From Sisyra terminalis (Eukaryota > Arthropoda > Insecta > Neuroptera > Sisyridae), in NCBI GenBank assembly GCA_958496175.1, contig OY292276.1:29408449-29472448 (forward strand): 64,000 bases of DNA, in the 5' to 3' direction. Position numbers and translations under genes: made by a program. Each line of letters opens with the position of its first letter. The first letter of the stretch is position 1. Of the stretch, positions 34,906 through 47,100 are shown one piece after another. Under the pieces are notes generated by a model. It worked only from the letters and a program-made list of their open reading frames with translations, was not told the DNA's origin and did not search any database.

Positions 34906-35822
34906 CAGATGAAATTTTAATATTCAGTGTATTCCTTATAAGAAGTAGGCATGTGAAAAGATTTTTTTTTTGATAATTTCTACGCTAAAAGAGTGAATTG
35001 GGGTGATTAAGTTTCTTTGAGAAAATGTCAAGTTAATCAACAATCGAAATTTTGAATTTACTAAGTGTATTTAATAAATAAATAATTAATTATTAATAAG
35101 TTTCTGTTTTTGCTATATAATTTTAACTAAAGCATTTTAAATAAAGTCATTTCACTTAATTAGTATGAAAGTTTAGGTAGTAGGTACTTATACCAAATAC
35201 CATAGAGGCGATTTTTAATTTTTGTTTGTTTTTCAACAATCAATTTTTTTAAAATCTATTTTTTATGAACCAATGATTGTGAACTGGAGCAATTATATAT
35301 TTTGTCATATAACAACAATTGGTTTTCAAATTGTTCTAAATACCGAGGAAGAGTTATCATAGAAGATGTACATATTTATTGATGATAATGAAATATGACA
35401 AAAAATTGCTTCCATAATGCTTTTCTGCAGAATATATAATTGCTCCAGTTTGCAATCATTGGTTCATAGAAAAAAGATTATAAAAAGTTTATTAAAAAGA
35501 AATAAAAATTAAAAACCGCCTCTATGGTATTTGGTATAAGTACCTACTACATAAACTTTCATAATAATTAAGTGAAATGGCGTTATTTAAAATTCTGTTA
35601 TCAAAATGATATAACAAAAACAGAAATTTATTATTAATTCATTATTTATTTATTAACTACACTAATGAAATTCAAAATTTCGATTGTTGATTAACTTTAC
35701 ATTTTCTCATAGAAACTTAGTCACCCCAATTCACTCTTTTAAGATAGGAATCTTCAAAAAAAGTCTTAACACATGCCTACTTCTTATGAGAAATACACCG
35801 AATATTAAAATTTAAACTGGAA
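34906..35822. repeat. long inverted repeat (about 440-bp arms) within Helitron copy 1
   Basis: The left arm starts CAGATGAAATTTTAATATTC and includes AGAGTGAATTGGGGTGA, AACAATCGAAATTTTGAATT and AAGTACC-type blocks; the right arm repeats them in inverse order and orientation. Related versions lie at 22090-22900, 48570-49470 and 54550-55150. Confidence 0.8.
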
Positions 35823-36042
35823 ATTTTAACCGATTATATTTTCCCTAAAATTAGGTCCCTAAAGTTAGGTTTTTTTTTTTTTGGTATAAGGACTTCATAT
35901 AGTTTCACATAAATTTAGTAATTTATTGTTATTTATTTTTAGCTACCTGATAGTAAGATTCCGATTAAAATCGGTTAATCATTCCGGAGATAAACCGGAA
36001 TAAGTAAAAAAAAATTAACTCGCGCAAGTCGGGATAGTCTAA

Positions 36043-37013
36043 TCTATCATTTATCAATTATTATAAAGAGGAAAGATTTGATTGTTTGTTTGCTTTGAGT
36101 AGTCTCCGAAATTACTTGACCGATTTGAAAACTTCTTTCACTGTTGGGAAGCTACACTATTTCCGGTGAACATGGGCTATATTAAATTTTCAAAAAAGTT
36201 AAGGATCCATACTAAAACTCCAATAATGTAACTCCAAGGTCTGAAAAAAATTACCAAAAAACATTGTTTTATCGCGTGCGCTGCGAAAACTATTGGTTAT
36301 AGAACGAAATAATGTGCTACGATTTTGCAGAACATATCAATATCTACAAAAAATAAAGCGACAGCATATGTCTAACTATTATAGTTATGTCACAATAAGT
36401 GTTTTTTTCATTTTAAAAAATATATATAATTGGCACCGTTATAAAAGCTCTTTTATTTATACTTTGGGATTAATCCTTATCAAAATAAATGACTTCATAT
36501 TTAAGTTTGCTTCAATACCATTATATACCTTTTTGAGTTATTTAATTTGAACATTCCATTCGAAAGATATCGCAAGTTTAAAAATGTTAGTTATTTGAAA
36601 AATGTCGCATGGTCACCCCATTTTACTTATAATTAAGACCAACTTTATTGAACTTGGCGATATTTTTTATTTATGTATAAATGCTGATTGATTTACAGAT
36701 TAATTGGTTTACGGTAATACGGTAATACGGTATACCTACCGTAGCTATACGCAATAGACATACTCTTTTTAGATATTTATAAATATTTTTTGAAAATTAA
36801 TTAATTATTACATAGAACAAATTTATTCTTTGCAACAGTTTAATAAATGTGTTGTTTTGAAGTTGACGAAATAGTGTTTTTAAGTATGATTATGTTTTTC
36901 GTAAACGAAATAAGAAAAATAAAAATGTTCATATACCACAACAAATAGCAAAGCTAAAAAGAAAATATAATCTTCACCTACGTTACGCAGACGAAGTTGC
37001 GGGGATCAGCTAG
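36043..37013 (+). mobile_element. Helitron family B, copy 2, complete ends, 971 bp
   Basis: The 5' end TCTATCATTTATC follows a host A; the 3' end has a hairpin-forming GCAGACGAAGTTGC, a short spacer and CTAG (37010-37013) before a host T. Compared with copy at 47699, the middle (tRNA-like module and inverted repeat) is deleted between about 36603 and 36630. Non-autonomous. Confidence 0.85.
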
Positions 37014-37424
37014 TTTTAATATAAAGTCACAAAGTTAGTTCTCACCACATAACTTTTTGTTGTACGTAATTCGACAGGCTCTTGAATATCTAATTTATAG
37101 AATTTAATTCTAAACATTTCACTGCACGGATTCGGTCAGGTAATATTTTGTCTTCGGGATATAAAAATCACTGTTCACATAAGTTGAAAAGGTGGAATAG
37201 AAAAGATGTCCTAATGAAAGAAACTTAGGCAGTAAATTTTAAAAGAAAAACATAATATTTGAAAAATGTAAAACGCAATGTACATAAAATTTGGTTAAAA
37301 TGCATAAAATAACTTGTATAATACCTATTTGAAAATAGGGATATGTAGTCTTAAAACCTAAGAAGAATCAAAAGTTATTGATTACAAAAACGATATTGAA
37401 ATAGTACACATTTATAAATTAAAA

Positions 37425-37535
37425 ACGGGATTGGAGGATGGGACAAAAGAAATAATTCAAGTTTTTCAATTATTCACAAAAAGGATGAATAACAAATTAT
37501 AAACTTGATGTGAATCTTTTAACTTTAAATATATA
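37425..37535. repeat. left half of the repeat interrupted by the Penelope-like element
   Basis: This stretch (shared AATAATTCAAGTTTTTCAAT) is paralogous to about 43050-43150, and the continuation of that paralogue is found on the far side of the Penelope-like element at 39845-40080. It therefore marks the pre-insertion sequence. Confidence 0.65.
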
Positions 37536-37591
37536 TTGATTTATTTAAGTATAATATACATAAAATAAAAAAACTGAAAATATAAAACTGA

Positions 37592-39604
37592 AAAGGAAAA
37601 ACTTTGAAAACAAATAAAGGGGCACAAAAGAAAGCTGATACAGAATTCCATACGCAAAACCTCGTAACTAACCTATCAAAAACCAAATTTTCGGACCAAG
37701 AATTGAAATACCTAGAAAGAGGATTGAAATTCTCTCCAGCTCCATGTACTATCCCAACTGAGCAATTGATTGTAGATGTTGAGTCTGCAATCAAGAGTTT
37801 GCCAGATGAGGAGAAACAGTACATTAGGCGCAGTTGTTTGAACGTATTGCAGAAACATACTGGTGTAAAACATGAAGCCAACGATAATAAAATGGTTAAA
37901 AATTTAAAATCAAAAAATGTGTTTTACACAAAAGCAGACAAGGGAAATAGCATAGTCATAATGGATAAAGATGACTATGATGGTAGAGTTGGGAAGCTGC
38001 TGGAGGAAGGTCCTTACATCAGAATCACAAAAGATCCTCTACCGGGGATGATTCGTGATGTCAAGGAGGCTCTCGCTAGTTGTAAAAATCTAGTAGAGAA
38101 AAGTGACCGTTTAAGCCTACAACTCTCAAATCCATCAGTACCCAGATTGTATTGCTTACCGAAAATACACAAACCAGGCAATCAAATGCGTCCTATTGTT
38201 GCGGGCATGAACGCTCCGACGTACTTATTGGCCAAATGGTTATGTTAACGATTCAACAACTTAAGGGCACCTGAAGGTTTTTCAATAAAAAATGATTTGG
38301 ATTTGGTAGAAAGAATCAAAGACGTTAAACTAAAAGGCACGGAACGGTTGATATCTTTTGATGTCAGTGCTCTGTTCCCTAGTGTTCCTATCAGTTTAAC
38401 AATGGTTTTGTTAGAAGTTTGGTTAAAAAAGAATAATACCCCACAACCAGAGTTAGATGAATATGTTAGATTAACAAAACATTGCATGAACCAAACTATT
38501 TTTCAATTTAGAGGTTCATATTACCGACAGTCGCAAGGCACGGCCATGGGCAATCCTTTGTCACCGTTCTTGACAAATCTTTTTATGAGCAACTTCGAAC
38601 TGCAGGCGAAACGAAATTGTGATCATTTTCCTAGGGTTTGGTACAGATATGTTGACGACGTTTTTGCTATTTATGATGAAGGGACAATAGATCCGGACAA
38701 GTTCTTGGATTATCTCAACTCAATACAGCCTGGCATAACATTTACGGTAGAAAGAGAAAAAGATGGTAGTTTACCATTCTTAGACCTGAAAATAACCAGA
38801 AACCAGGGCAACCTGGTTTTTGACATCTACAGAAAACCAACACATGTAGATAGATATGTTATGGCTGAATCCGTATGTCATAATAGCCATAAACTGGCTG
38901 TTTTCCATTCCTTGATAAACCGACTCGTAAATGTACCTCTGGCAAAGAATCTGTTTACAAAAGAATTAGAATACATTAAAGGTGTGGCGACCTTTAATGG
39001 ATACTCTACCAAAATTGTAGACAGAATCCTCAAAAGAGCTCTTTGGAGGAAAAGACTATCAGAAACCACTTTACGAACGATGGAAGGACCAGAATACCGT
39101 TGGTCTGTTTCAACTTATTATCCAGGGATTTCCCAAAAAATCGAAAGAATATGGAAACAGTTTGGAATAAAGGCTGGATATACAACCAAAAAGTTGGGTG
39201 GATTTTTCAACAGTTCTAAAGATACAATTCCGAACATACAAAGATCAGGAATTTATGAAATCCCTTGCACAGGCTGTGACAAAAGCTACGTCGGTCAGAC
39301 TAGAAGACAAATAGGGGTTAGGTATAAGGAACATCTGGCAAACATTAAATATGCAAGAGTGGAAAAATCATGTGTGGCAGAACATGCACTGGAAACAGGG
39401 CATACATTTGCAGAAGCTAGACTTCTAAAAAGTGTTCACCGCACAAACCGATTAGATGCACTCGAAAGCATAGAAATTGTTAAAAGAAAAGGGAAGGTAC
39501 TAAATTGGGAAAATGGTCCAATTCAAAATTCGGCACTTTTCGGGTTGCTTACGAAGGATTCGGTGAAAGTAAAGAAATTTGGGAACACCCCCCCCCCTCC
39601 ATAA
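37592..39604 (+). pseudogene. Penelope-like element: reverse transcriptase with GIY-YIG endonuclease, one in-frame stop
   Basis: One plus-strand frame, open from 37592 and ending at the TAA at 39602-39604, is interrupted only by a single TAA at 38246-38248. In order: an N-terminal section; the LPKIHKPGNQMRPIV block (about 38157-38200); RT motif A FDVSALFPSVP (38355-38388); motif B QGTAMGNPLSPFLTNLFM (about 38535-38590); the catalytic YVDD (38648-38659); and, C-terminal, GIYEIPC...SYVGQTRR, a GIY-YIG endonuclease (39250-39340). About 670 codons remain. Penelope proteins are usually longer, so the N terminus is probably truncated; no ATG suits a full-length start. The element copies itself by reverse transcription using its own endonuclease. 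Damage is light, so the insertion is young. Confidence 0.92.
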
Positions 39605-39710
39605 CCACATCGCAAAAAGAGAAAGGAACGACATATAAATTGAGGTCAATCCGTGATTATTTTGTGAATCATCACAAAGCAGTTACGGAGTGATCCAAAC
39701 TACTTGATGA

Positions 39711-39751
39711 CCACTGATGAAGATTGCTTGGCAATCGAAATACGTATCTGG
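39711..39751 (+). ncRNA. hammerhead ribozyme of the Penelope-like element
   Basis: It lies about 107 bp after the ORF stop. The parts are in order: CCA (39711-39713), the core CTGATGA (39714-39720), a stem-loop GATTGC-TTG-GCAATC, the core GAAA (39737-39740), the self-complementary TACGTA (39741-39746), the cleavage triplet ending TC (cut after 39748) and TGG pairing back to CCA. A very short, self-complementary stem III is known for Penelope/retrozyme hammerheads, which work as dimers. All core bases are present. Processing of the element's RNA is the likely role. Confidence 0.85.
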
Positions 39752-39844
39752 GCAATACGTCACGAATATTTTGTTTGAACTTCTGTTCAAGTTTATGTTA
39801 ATAAATTGGACTACAATATATTTTATATATTGTATACACAATAA

Positions 39845-40090
39845 TATACATAGTTATAAGCTTTAATTTAATACAAAAATTGACTTTTCAACTATTTTCA
39901 TTTTCTTTAAATTTTCTGTGGAACACAGGTTTGTTTAATTATTGTTTTATAGACCTATAACTAAGATCACAATAAATACAAATTATGAAATTTGTAAGCT
40001 GCAGTTCTTAAGTTGCTATATAACTCCTTAAAAAGTGCAACTATCCAAAATGTGATTTAAAACTTCATAATAAAATCTTTGTTACGACTT
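39845..40090. repeat. right half of the repeat interrupted by the Penelope-like element
   Basis: It matches 43160-43380 closely (shared TATAAGCTTTAATTTA, TTATAGACCTA, and GTGCAACTATCCAAAATGTG, which is followed by the same sequence in both). Together with 37425-37535 it reconstitutes the sequence present uninterrupted at 43050-43380. Confidence 0.7.
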
Positions 40091-41590
40091 TTCTTTTTGT
40101 AAAAAAAAGAACGACGGTCGATATGTACATGCTTTATTGCTATAATCATATAAATTATATTATTTATATTACTATTAAATCCACCTTCATTTAAAAATTT
40201 CACTTAAAATTCCATTTAAATTAATTTATTGTAACTCATTTCTTCTAAGTTATAAACTACACCTTGATCTGAAATATAATATAATAAAATTTTAAGAAAA
40301 TTAAACTCTCATAAGACATTCTTATAATGACGATATATAAGTTAAACAAAATTTAGTAAAATTTATCGTGGACTATCGATTACAAAACAGGTTCCTCTAA
40401 ATAAATTAAAACACCGCCAATTTTTTTAAGTTTCAAGAACATAACTTTTACTACCTTAATAATAATAATACATTTTAAATAATAGGGTATATAATCCTAG
40501 TTTATTTTTAAAATTTCATAGAACCATAAATTTAATATAATAAATTAAATACATTTAAAAATTTAACTTTAATAATATATTTATAATTAATAAAAATTAT
40601 ATTTACTATATACTAATAAAATTTATTTATATATTTTGTATAACAGTAGACGCTGGCACAAAATTATCCTATAATAAAATTAATGACTAAATCAAAATTT
40701 CTTTTCTTTATAAAATCAAATACTGCGAATGAAATAAAATTTAATATATTTTAAATATTCCTAAAATTCATACAAAAATTTACATGTAAAATAATAATTA
40801 AATAAATTATAAGCCAAAATAAAACTTTTTATTATTTAAATTTAAGATACATAATTAATTTATATTTAGTTAGTATATTTATATTTAAATAAAAATATAC
40901 TTATTGTAATTATAAATTTTATAAATAACAATAATAAATTATTTATATAAAATTAATATTAAAATTTAATTAATAAATATTAACCTTTAGTAAATATTAC
41001 CTAATTATTATTATTTAATTAAATTATTTAATACCTATATTAAAATTAAATAACTTATTAATAAAATTTCTATAATACATTGTATTATTATTATAATAGA
41101 TTTTGTAAAATTAGTACTAAAAATTAAATTAAGACATAAATTAATTAAATTAAATAAATTTATATAAAAATAATTTTAAATACAATATGAATACTTTTAT
41201 TAAAATTATAGCTATAAATATTATTTAAAAATAAACAAACATAAAAAAAATAATAATAAATTATTTTATTAAATAAATATAATAACTTATTTACCCATTT
41301 TTTATAAAATTATTCAATTTCCCTTAAAATTAAATAATTTGTTAATAAAATTTCTACAATAAATTTTATTATTATATTATATCATTATTATCTAATTATA
41401 TTATTATATTATTAATTTAATAAAATCAATATTAAAAATTAAATTAAAAAATAATAAAATTAAATAAAAATTAAAATTATTATTTTTCTTATTTCTTACG
41501 AAAAACATATCCCATACTTAAAAACACTATTTTGTCAACTTTAAAAAGACACATTTAATAAACTGTTACTTAGAATAAAATAGTTGTATG
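40090..41590. repeat. extremely A+T-rich tract with internal duplication
   Basis: Almost only A and T over more than 1 kb, with short TAAATTAA-type runs. The block 41230-41400 is repeated in the same orientation at 42475-42620 (shared CCCATTTTTTA and TATTCAATTTCCC). No coding capacity seen. Confidence 0.7.
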
Positions 41591-42130
41591 TAATGAACAA
41601 TTAATTATCAAAAAATATTTATTAATATCTAAAAAGAGTATGATCTATTCCGCATACTTACGATAGGTATACCTACCGTGAACCAATTAATCCGTAAATC
41701 AATCACCATCTATACATAAATAAAAACTATCGTTAAGTTCAATAAAGTCAATCATAATTATGACCTAAAACAGTCAAAAGTTATCAAAACACTCGCCTAG
41801 ATATTTAGAATATTAATAAAAATCCCATTTCATTGTCTCAACTCTCGAATAAACCTTTTTCTCAAAACTTTTACACTACTGAAATGTACAAAACTTCGGC
41901 GAAATTAAAATTTGTCCAAATGCACGAAACCCAGTTCCTCCATAATCAAGTATAACCATTGTGTATCTATGCACTTATTATTAAGATATCTAAATTTCAA
42001 CTATATAATTAAACCATTTTCTTTCAATTCGCCGAATTTTTCGCTATTCGATATTCGCTCATTAGTGTATTTATTTGTGATTACGTATATCGGATTTTCA
42101 GGGTTACAATATGTGAAAGCCAAAAAGCGT
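41590..42130 (-). mobile_element. Helitron family B fragment, inverse orientation
   Basis: Matches the 3' half of Helitron copy 3 (49790-50290) in inverse orientation, including the GGTATACCTACCGT block and the region around CCCAGTTCCTCCATAATCAAG. Neither terminus is present. It separates the two duplicated A+T-rich blocks. Confidence 0.65.
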
Positions 42131-42195
42131 AATGCTCACTTATGAACTTAACTTAAGATTATTTTTTAACTTTTAATTTCCTTTCCAATGATATA

Positions 42196-42460
42196 TAACT
42201 CACCTGCCTAGTGTAAAAAATTCTGTTTTCATCCCTAGGGAATACCTTCCCTTATTATTTAAAATTGTGTTATATCTTAATACCAAATTCCATTAAATTC
42301 GGTTGTTCCGTTCTTTAGTTAAATCGGGACACACAGACAAAAATTATAAAAATGTTAAATTTGGAATAAGGGCCTCTTGAAACAAATATTTACCCTAAAA
42401 TTGGGTTCAAAATCGAAATGACAGACGTAAGAATTTTATATATTAGTATAGATATATATA
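42196..42460. mobile_element. probable transposon tail of LINE/SINE type
   Basis: Contains the phrase pattern AAATTCGGTTGTTCCGTTCTTTAG..., followed by CACAGACAAAAATTATA and a TATATTAGTATAGAT end, similar in style to widespread insect retroelement or Helitron tails (compare 55445-55590). No coding part. Confidence 0.4.
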
Positions 42461-42469
42461 AATATTATA

Positions 42470-43045
42470 TAAAAACGGTTCAAACATAAAGGAATAATAA
42501 AAAATTATTTTATTTAATAAATATAGTAACTTATCCGCCCATTTTTTAAAAAATTATTCAATTTCCCCTTAAATTAAATAATTTATTAATAAAATTTTCG
42601 TTGTAATCTTTATTATTATTAAAAATTTAATAAAATTAATACTTAAAATCAAATTTAAATATAAAATAATTAAATTAAAGAAATTTTTATATAAAAATTT
42701 AAAATAAATAAATATTATTTCATATATTTTTTTAATTAATATTAATTATTTCTTTAAATCAGGTACTTCATTTTATAATTATTTTATATAACTAAATAAT
42801 ATATTTATATTTATAATAATATATTTATTTAAAAATATAAATATGAATATATATATAAATATTTTTTTTATTTATTCTATATACTATATTATATATATAT
42901 ATAAATTAATTTATATTATTGTATACTTATATATTCCTCTCATGATAAATATATAATTATATATTTATATATATAAAAATTAAGTATAAAAGTATATACT
43001 TATATATAATTATATGATTATATATAATAATATTTATATCTACAT
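42470..43045. repeat. A+T-only tract, second copy of the 41.2-kb block
   Basis: A direct repeat of 41230-41400 followed by TATA-type simple sequence to 43045. No genes. Confidence 0.65.
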
Positions 43046-43049
43046 TAAA

Positions 43050-43380
43050 ACCAGGATTGAAGGGTGGGACAACAGAAATAATTCAAGTTTTTCAATTATT
43101 AAATTATTCATAAAAAGGATCAATAATGAAACTTAATGTAAATATTCAAGTAATATATATATTTATAAGCTTTAATTTATTACACCAATTGACTATTAAA
43201 TTATATTCATTTTCTGTGCAACACATGTTTGTTTTAATTATTGTTTTATAGACCTACAACTAAAATTACAATAAATGTAAATTATGAAATTTATAAGCTG
43301 CAGCTCTTAATTAAGTATATAGTCCCATGAAAAAGTGCAACTATCCAAAATGTGATTTAAAACTTCACAATAAAATTAAT
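43050..43380. repeat. uninterrupted paralogue of the Penelope insertion site
   Basis: This block contains the sequences found on both sides of the Penelope-like element (37425-37535 and 39845-40080) as one continuous stretch. It therefore shows the sequence without the insertion, and puts the junctions near 37535 and 39840. Confidence 0.7.
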
Positions 43381-43699
43381 TAGATTTTTTCGATGACTTT
43401 GAATAGATTATATTTTTAAATAATACATATAATATGAGAATATTAATGAATAATTACATATGTCTTATGATTCAATTTCTTTATTTTTCTATTAAATAAA
43501 ATGCGTTTTTTTGGCCGTCAACGTCAGATAATATATAAATATTCATCAATTTATTAATTGTGATTCGGAAATAATTGATAAAATATTAATTAATGTTAAA
43601 ATGTGGATATGGCAAAATAATTTATGAAATATAATTTACAAAAGTAAACAAAATTCCTTTTACCAAATTTACTATTTACTACTTTGACTAATAACATAA

Positions 43700-43875
43700 T
43701 AGTAGGAACGACTACTTGGTGACCACTGATGAAGGTTACTTGACAATCGAAATATGTACCTGGGTAATAAATCTAAAATAAATTTTGTTTGAACTTTTAT
43801 TTTTTGTGTTTGTAGTTTACATTTGTAAATTATATTTAATAAATTAGACTGCAGTATACTTTATATGGTAATAAC
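43700..43875 (+). mobile_element. remnant of the 3' end of a second Penelope-like element
   Basis: It aligns with 39690-39840: the sequence around ACCACTGATGAAG, then TTTTGTTTGAACTT, and a tail AATAAATT/AGACT. No ORF precedes it, so only the 3' end is left. It sits about 300 bp beyond the 3' end of the NB-ARC/ankyrin gene. Confidence 0.7.
43723..43763 (+). ncRNA. degenerate hammerhead ribozyme (second copy)
   Basis: CCA, CTGATGA (43726-43732), an imperfect stem II (GGTTAC/ACAATC), GAAA (43749-43752), TATGTA, then CC-TGG. The cleavage triplet has C where U is needed (ACC instead of NUH), and stems II and III have lost pairs. The core is recognisable but cleavage is unlikely. Confidence 0.65.
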
Positions 43876-44192
43876 AAATAAGATTGCATAATTTCTGTAA
43901 AGCATAGCATTAAATTTTCCATAGACCGCCATTTTCATTAAAATTTGCACTCTTTAAAATCAGCCTTTTTAAATGGCTACTAAGAAAAAACTATTGCTTA
44001 TTATTTTCTTTGCAAGATTTCAATATTTCTCGATATCGGGTTTTATTAACGCTACAGTCGCTAAACACCTTAGTAGTTATAAAATCACGGTAAATAACAA
44101 TTAACAAAAAAAGAAATTGACTCACACGCTTCTTTTGGTTAAATTTAAGGTTTTGGTATGCATAGATCTATTTTATTCTACTAGATTTTATA

Positions 44193-47100
44193 TTATTGAG
44201 ATGCTTGTTCAAATAATTCCACTGCTTTGTTCTGGATATTGTCATCGCTGTCTTTACAATCTCGTGCTAGGTCTTCAGCTGTTTTTTTTTGAGATGTTTT
44301 TAATTTCAAGTCAATATTTTCATGGGCCATAAGTATAGTTATTATGTCAATATTTTTATAACATGCTGCATAATGTAATGGTGTGAAGCCGTCTTTATTT
44401 GGAAGATTAACTTTAATGTTATTATGCGAAAGCAATAACTTGACGATTTTAATATTTTTGTTTCTTACAGCCAAATGCAACGGGGTAAGTAAATTAAAAG
44501 ATGTTTGACAATTAACATCAATTTCTTTGTATTGCAACAATAACTTTATTGCTTTATAATGATTGTTCTGTGTGGCAAAATGCAAAGCGGTGTAACCACG
44601 TATAGTTTTCATGTTAATATCGATTTTATAATCATCGATGAATGTTTGGAGAAATTTTCTATTTCCATTTTTAGCAGCGAGATGTAGTACAGTAAAATTT
44701 TCTTCGGTTTTCATTTGCGGTGAAGCTTTGTTATCCAGTAACAACTTGACAATTTCCGTATTGCTGTAAATAACAGCCAATAATAACGGAGTCCAATTTA
44801 ATTCTGCTTTCGCATCGATACAAAAACCTTTTTCAATCAAATATTCTACTTTTTTCGAATTCAAACTTAAGACCGCTGTATGGAGCAATGAGTTCATGCG
44901 GTTATCTTTTAATTCTTTGATTTTTTCCAAGTTTCTATTTTGTTTTTTCTCTTCTGAACTTTCAGTACCAATGATTTTATCTAATACATCTTTAAATACA
45001 TCAAAATTACTGTATTGAGTAATTATATGCAAATGTGGCTTACGATTTTCTCGGTTTTTTAAAAGTTCAATATTTTCTTCCAATATAAAATTGAGAATTA
45101 AATTTTCATCTTTATAAGCGTGGCTCCAAACTGATATGATATGTTCTACACGTTCTGCACTAGCTTCCAAGTTTTTGCTCAATATTTCCAGAGCTGTTCT
45201 TAACGTTTCTTCTTCATTATTTTCATTTAAAATTTGTAATACTTTTTGACAAATTCCATGCATGCTTAAATAAGAACCATTTTGTTGAATAATCGAATAA
45301 GCCTTTACTTTATTAACTATGGATCCTAAATAATGCGCAGATTTGTCCGATTTAAAATGCTCTTTTAAATCATTTACATTTATATTATCGCTCCTAAAAT
45401 ATGCCAAGATACACAACAATTTAAAAATATCAGTGTCGTTTTTAAATTTGGATAAAACTAATTGAATTGTATCGAAAGTAGTTTTATCATAGAAGTCATC
45501 TTTCATATATTTTAAAAATGTAGTACTGTCCAAGGATTCTTTTGCCGATTTCTTGTAGTTTTTAAGAACAATTTCAATTTCAGTTTCCAAATTTCTTTCA
45601 TCTTCGCAGTTAGCATTATTATCTTCTTCATTGATGTAGCAAACGATTTGTTCCAAAGCCAATGGAAAGAGGTCGACGGTTTTTGCAAGATCTTCAATCA
45701 AAGAATCTTTGATAGGTGTAGGAGATTTATTTAATCTTAACTTGATAAAGTCTGTCGCTTCGTTAATTTCGAACTTATTTACTTCGATAACATGGAAATC
45801 GGCATTCATTTTACAATCGGAATTTATTGATGTAATCAAAATTTTACAACTGTCGGAAAATATAAGCTGCGTTAGAAGAACATATTTTTTGAGGGTATTA
45901 TATTCTTCGATATTATCAAAAACAAAAAGGGTTCTCTTTGAAGTTAATGTTTCATATATGGCTTTAATAATTTCTTCAATTGATTTCTTGATTTCTTCAT
46001 TTGGTTGCTTGATTTCTTCTTTTGGTTGCTTGATTTCTTCAATTGGTTTATTGATTTCTTCTTTTGTGGAAGATGATATCTTCTTGTTTGGATGTAATCC
46101 ATCGTAATACAAACTCACTCCTTGTGCTAGGCAAAGTTTTTCAAAGGATAATTCAACATTTTCGTTAATCCAAACAATATTGCAGCGTTCTTTATTATAT
46201 TTCTCTTTAGCATAGTGTTGGGCCAAAACCGATTTTCCAACACCAGGTAATCCAGTTAGAACGACTACTTTATTTTTTGCATTAATTGTAGATTCAATCT
46301 TATCTAGAATATCTTTTCGAACTATTTTGTTATCAACTTCGTGCATTTTTAATTCAAATTTAATCTTTTCCGATAAAAGTATGTCATAGTACACAATATC
46401 AAACAAATCTTTTTTTAACTGGTCAATTAATTCATGTGTCAACAAATATTCATACGGACTGCCCAATGGTTCTTCTTTTTGAAAATTGTCATCAATCGTT
46501 TCCCATTCAAATTTGAGTCGATATTTATAGTCGATATAGTTCTTTGTATTTCTTTTTTCTTTATCGTCTTTTTTAATATAATATTCGCCATTGTTTATTA
46601 TGCCGGGTTGTGAAAAAAAGTCATTGATTTCATATGAATAGTTTTCATTTTTGAGCGAAAACTTATTGCTAAACGGTAAATTATTCAGAAAATTTACCTT
46701 ACCATTGAGTATTGCAATGATGAATTGATTTTCGATTGACATTTCTTTAATTTCTTCTTTTACAGAGTTTTTACTAGAATAGTAATTTATAAATCGTTTT
46801 TTACAATACTTGGCTATTACTTTCATTGCTTTTGTTTCGCTATTGTTTTTAATGATTTGCATAAATTGATGTTCGTAGTGGCGGAACAGTTTGAGGGCTG
46901 TGTTTTTTAGAAATTCGCGAAACTCAATTCGATTTTTTTCGTATAGTTCCAATAAATATGAAAGTTTTTTGGCTTTCTGCTTCTTTAAATACTGTTCACC
47001 TTTGCCCAGGTATTGGGTAGCTTCTGCTCGAATACTTTCTGTGTTAACACCGGATAATGTTTCAGCAATTATTGAGCCTATGTTTGACCCCTGAATAGCA

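Larger units (their letters stand above)
34018..35870 (+). mobile_element. Helitron family B, copy 1, 3' end missing
   Basis: It starts TCTATTATTATAAAGAGG after a host A and runs with high similarity to copies at 36043, 47699 and (inverse) 53521. Parts in order: 5' region (34018-34620), tRNA-like module (34640-34723), and a long inverted repeat (34906-35822, centre about 35364). The usual 3' hairpin and CTAG end are not found before the next copy starts at 36043. It encodes no Rep/helicase. Confidence 0.7.

Noticed and set aside
37525..38487. Minus-strand open frames opposite the Penelope ORF
   Set aside because: They mirror the codons of the plus-strand reverse transcriptase, whose motifs are unmistakable.
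40090..43045. Nuclear copy of mitochondrial DNA, suggested by the A+T content
   Set aside because: No mitochondrial protein, rRNA or tRNA sequence is recognisable; the tract looks like simple A+T repeats.
45709..47094. Plus-strand open frames within the NB-ARC/ankyrin gene
   Set aside because: Antisense shadows of the minus-strand gene; the repeated SFGCLISS peptide is just the reverse of the EEIKQP repeat.
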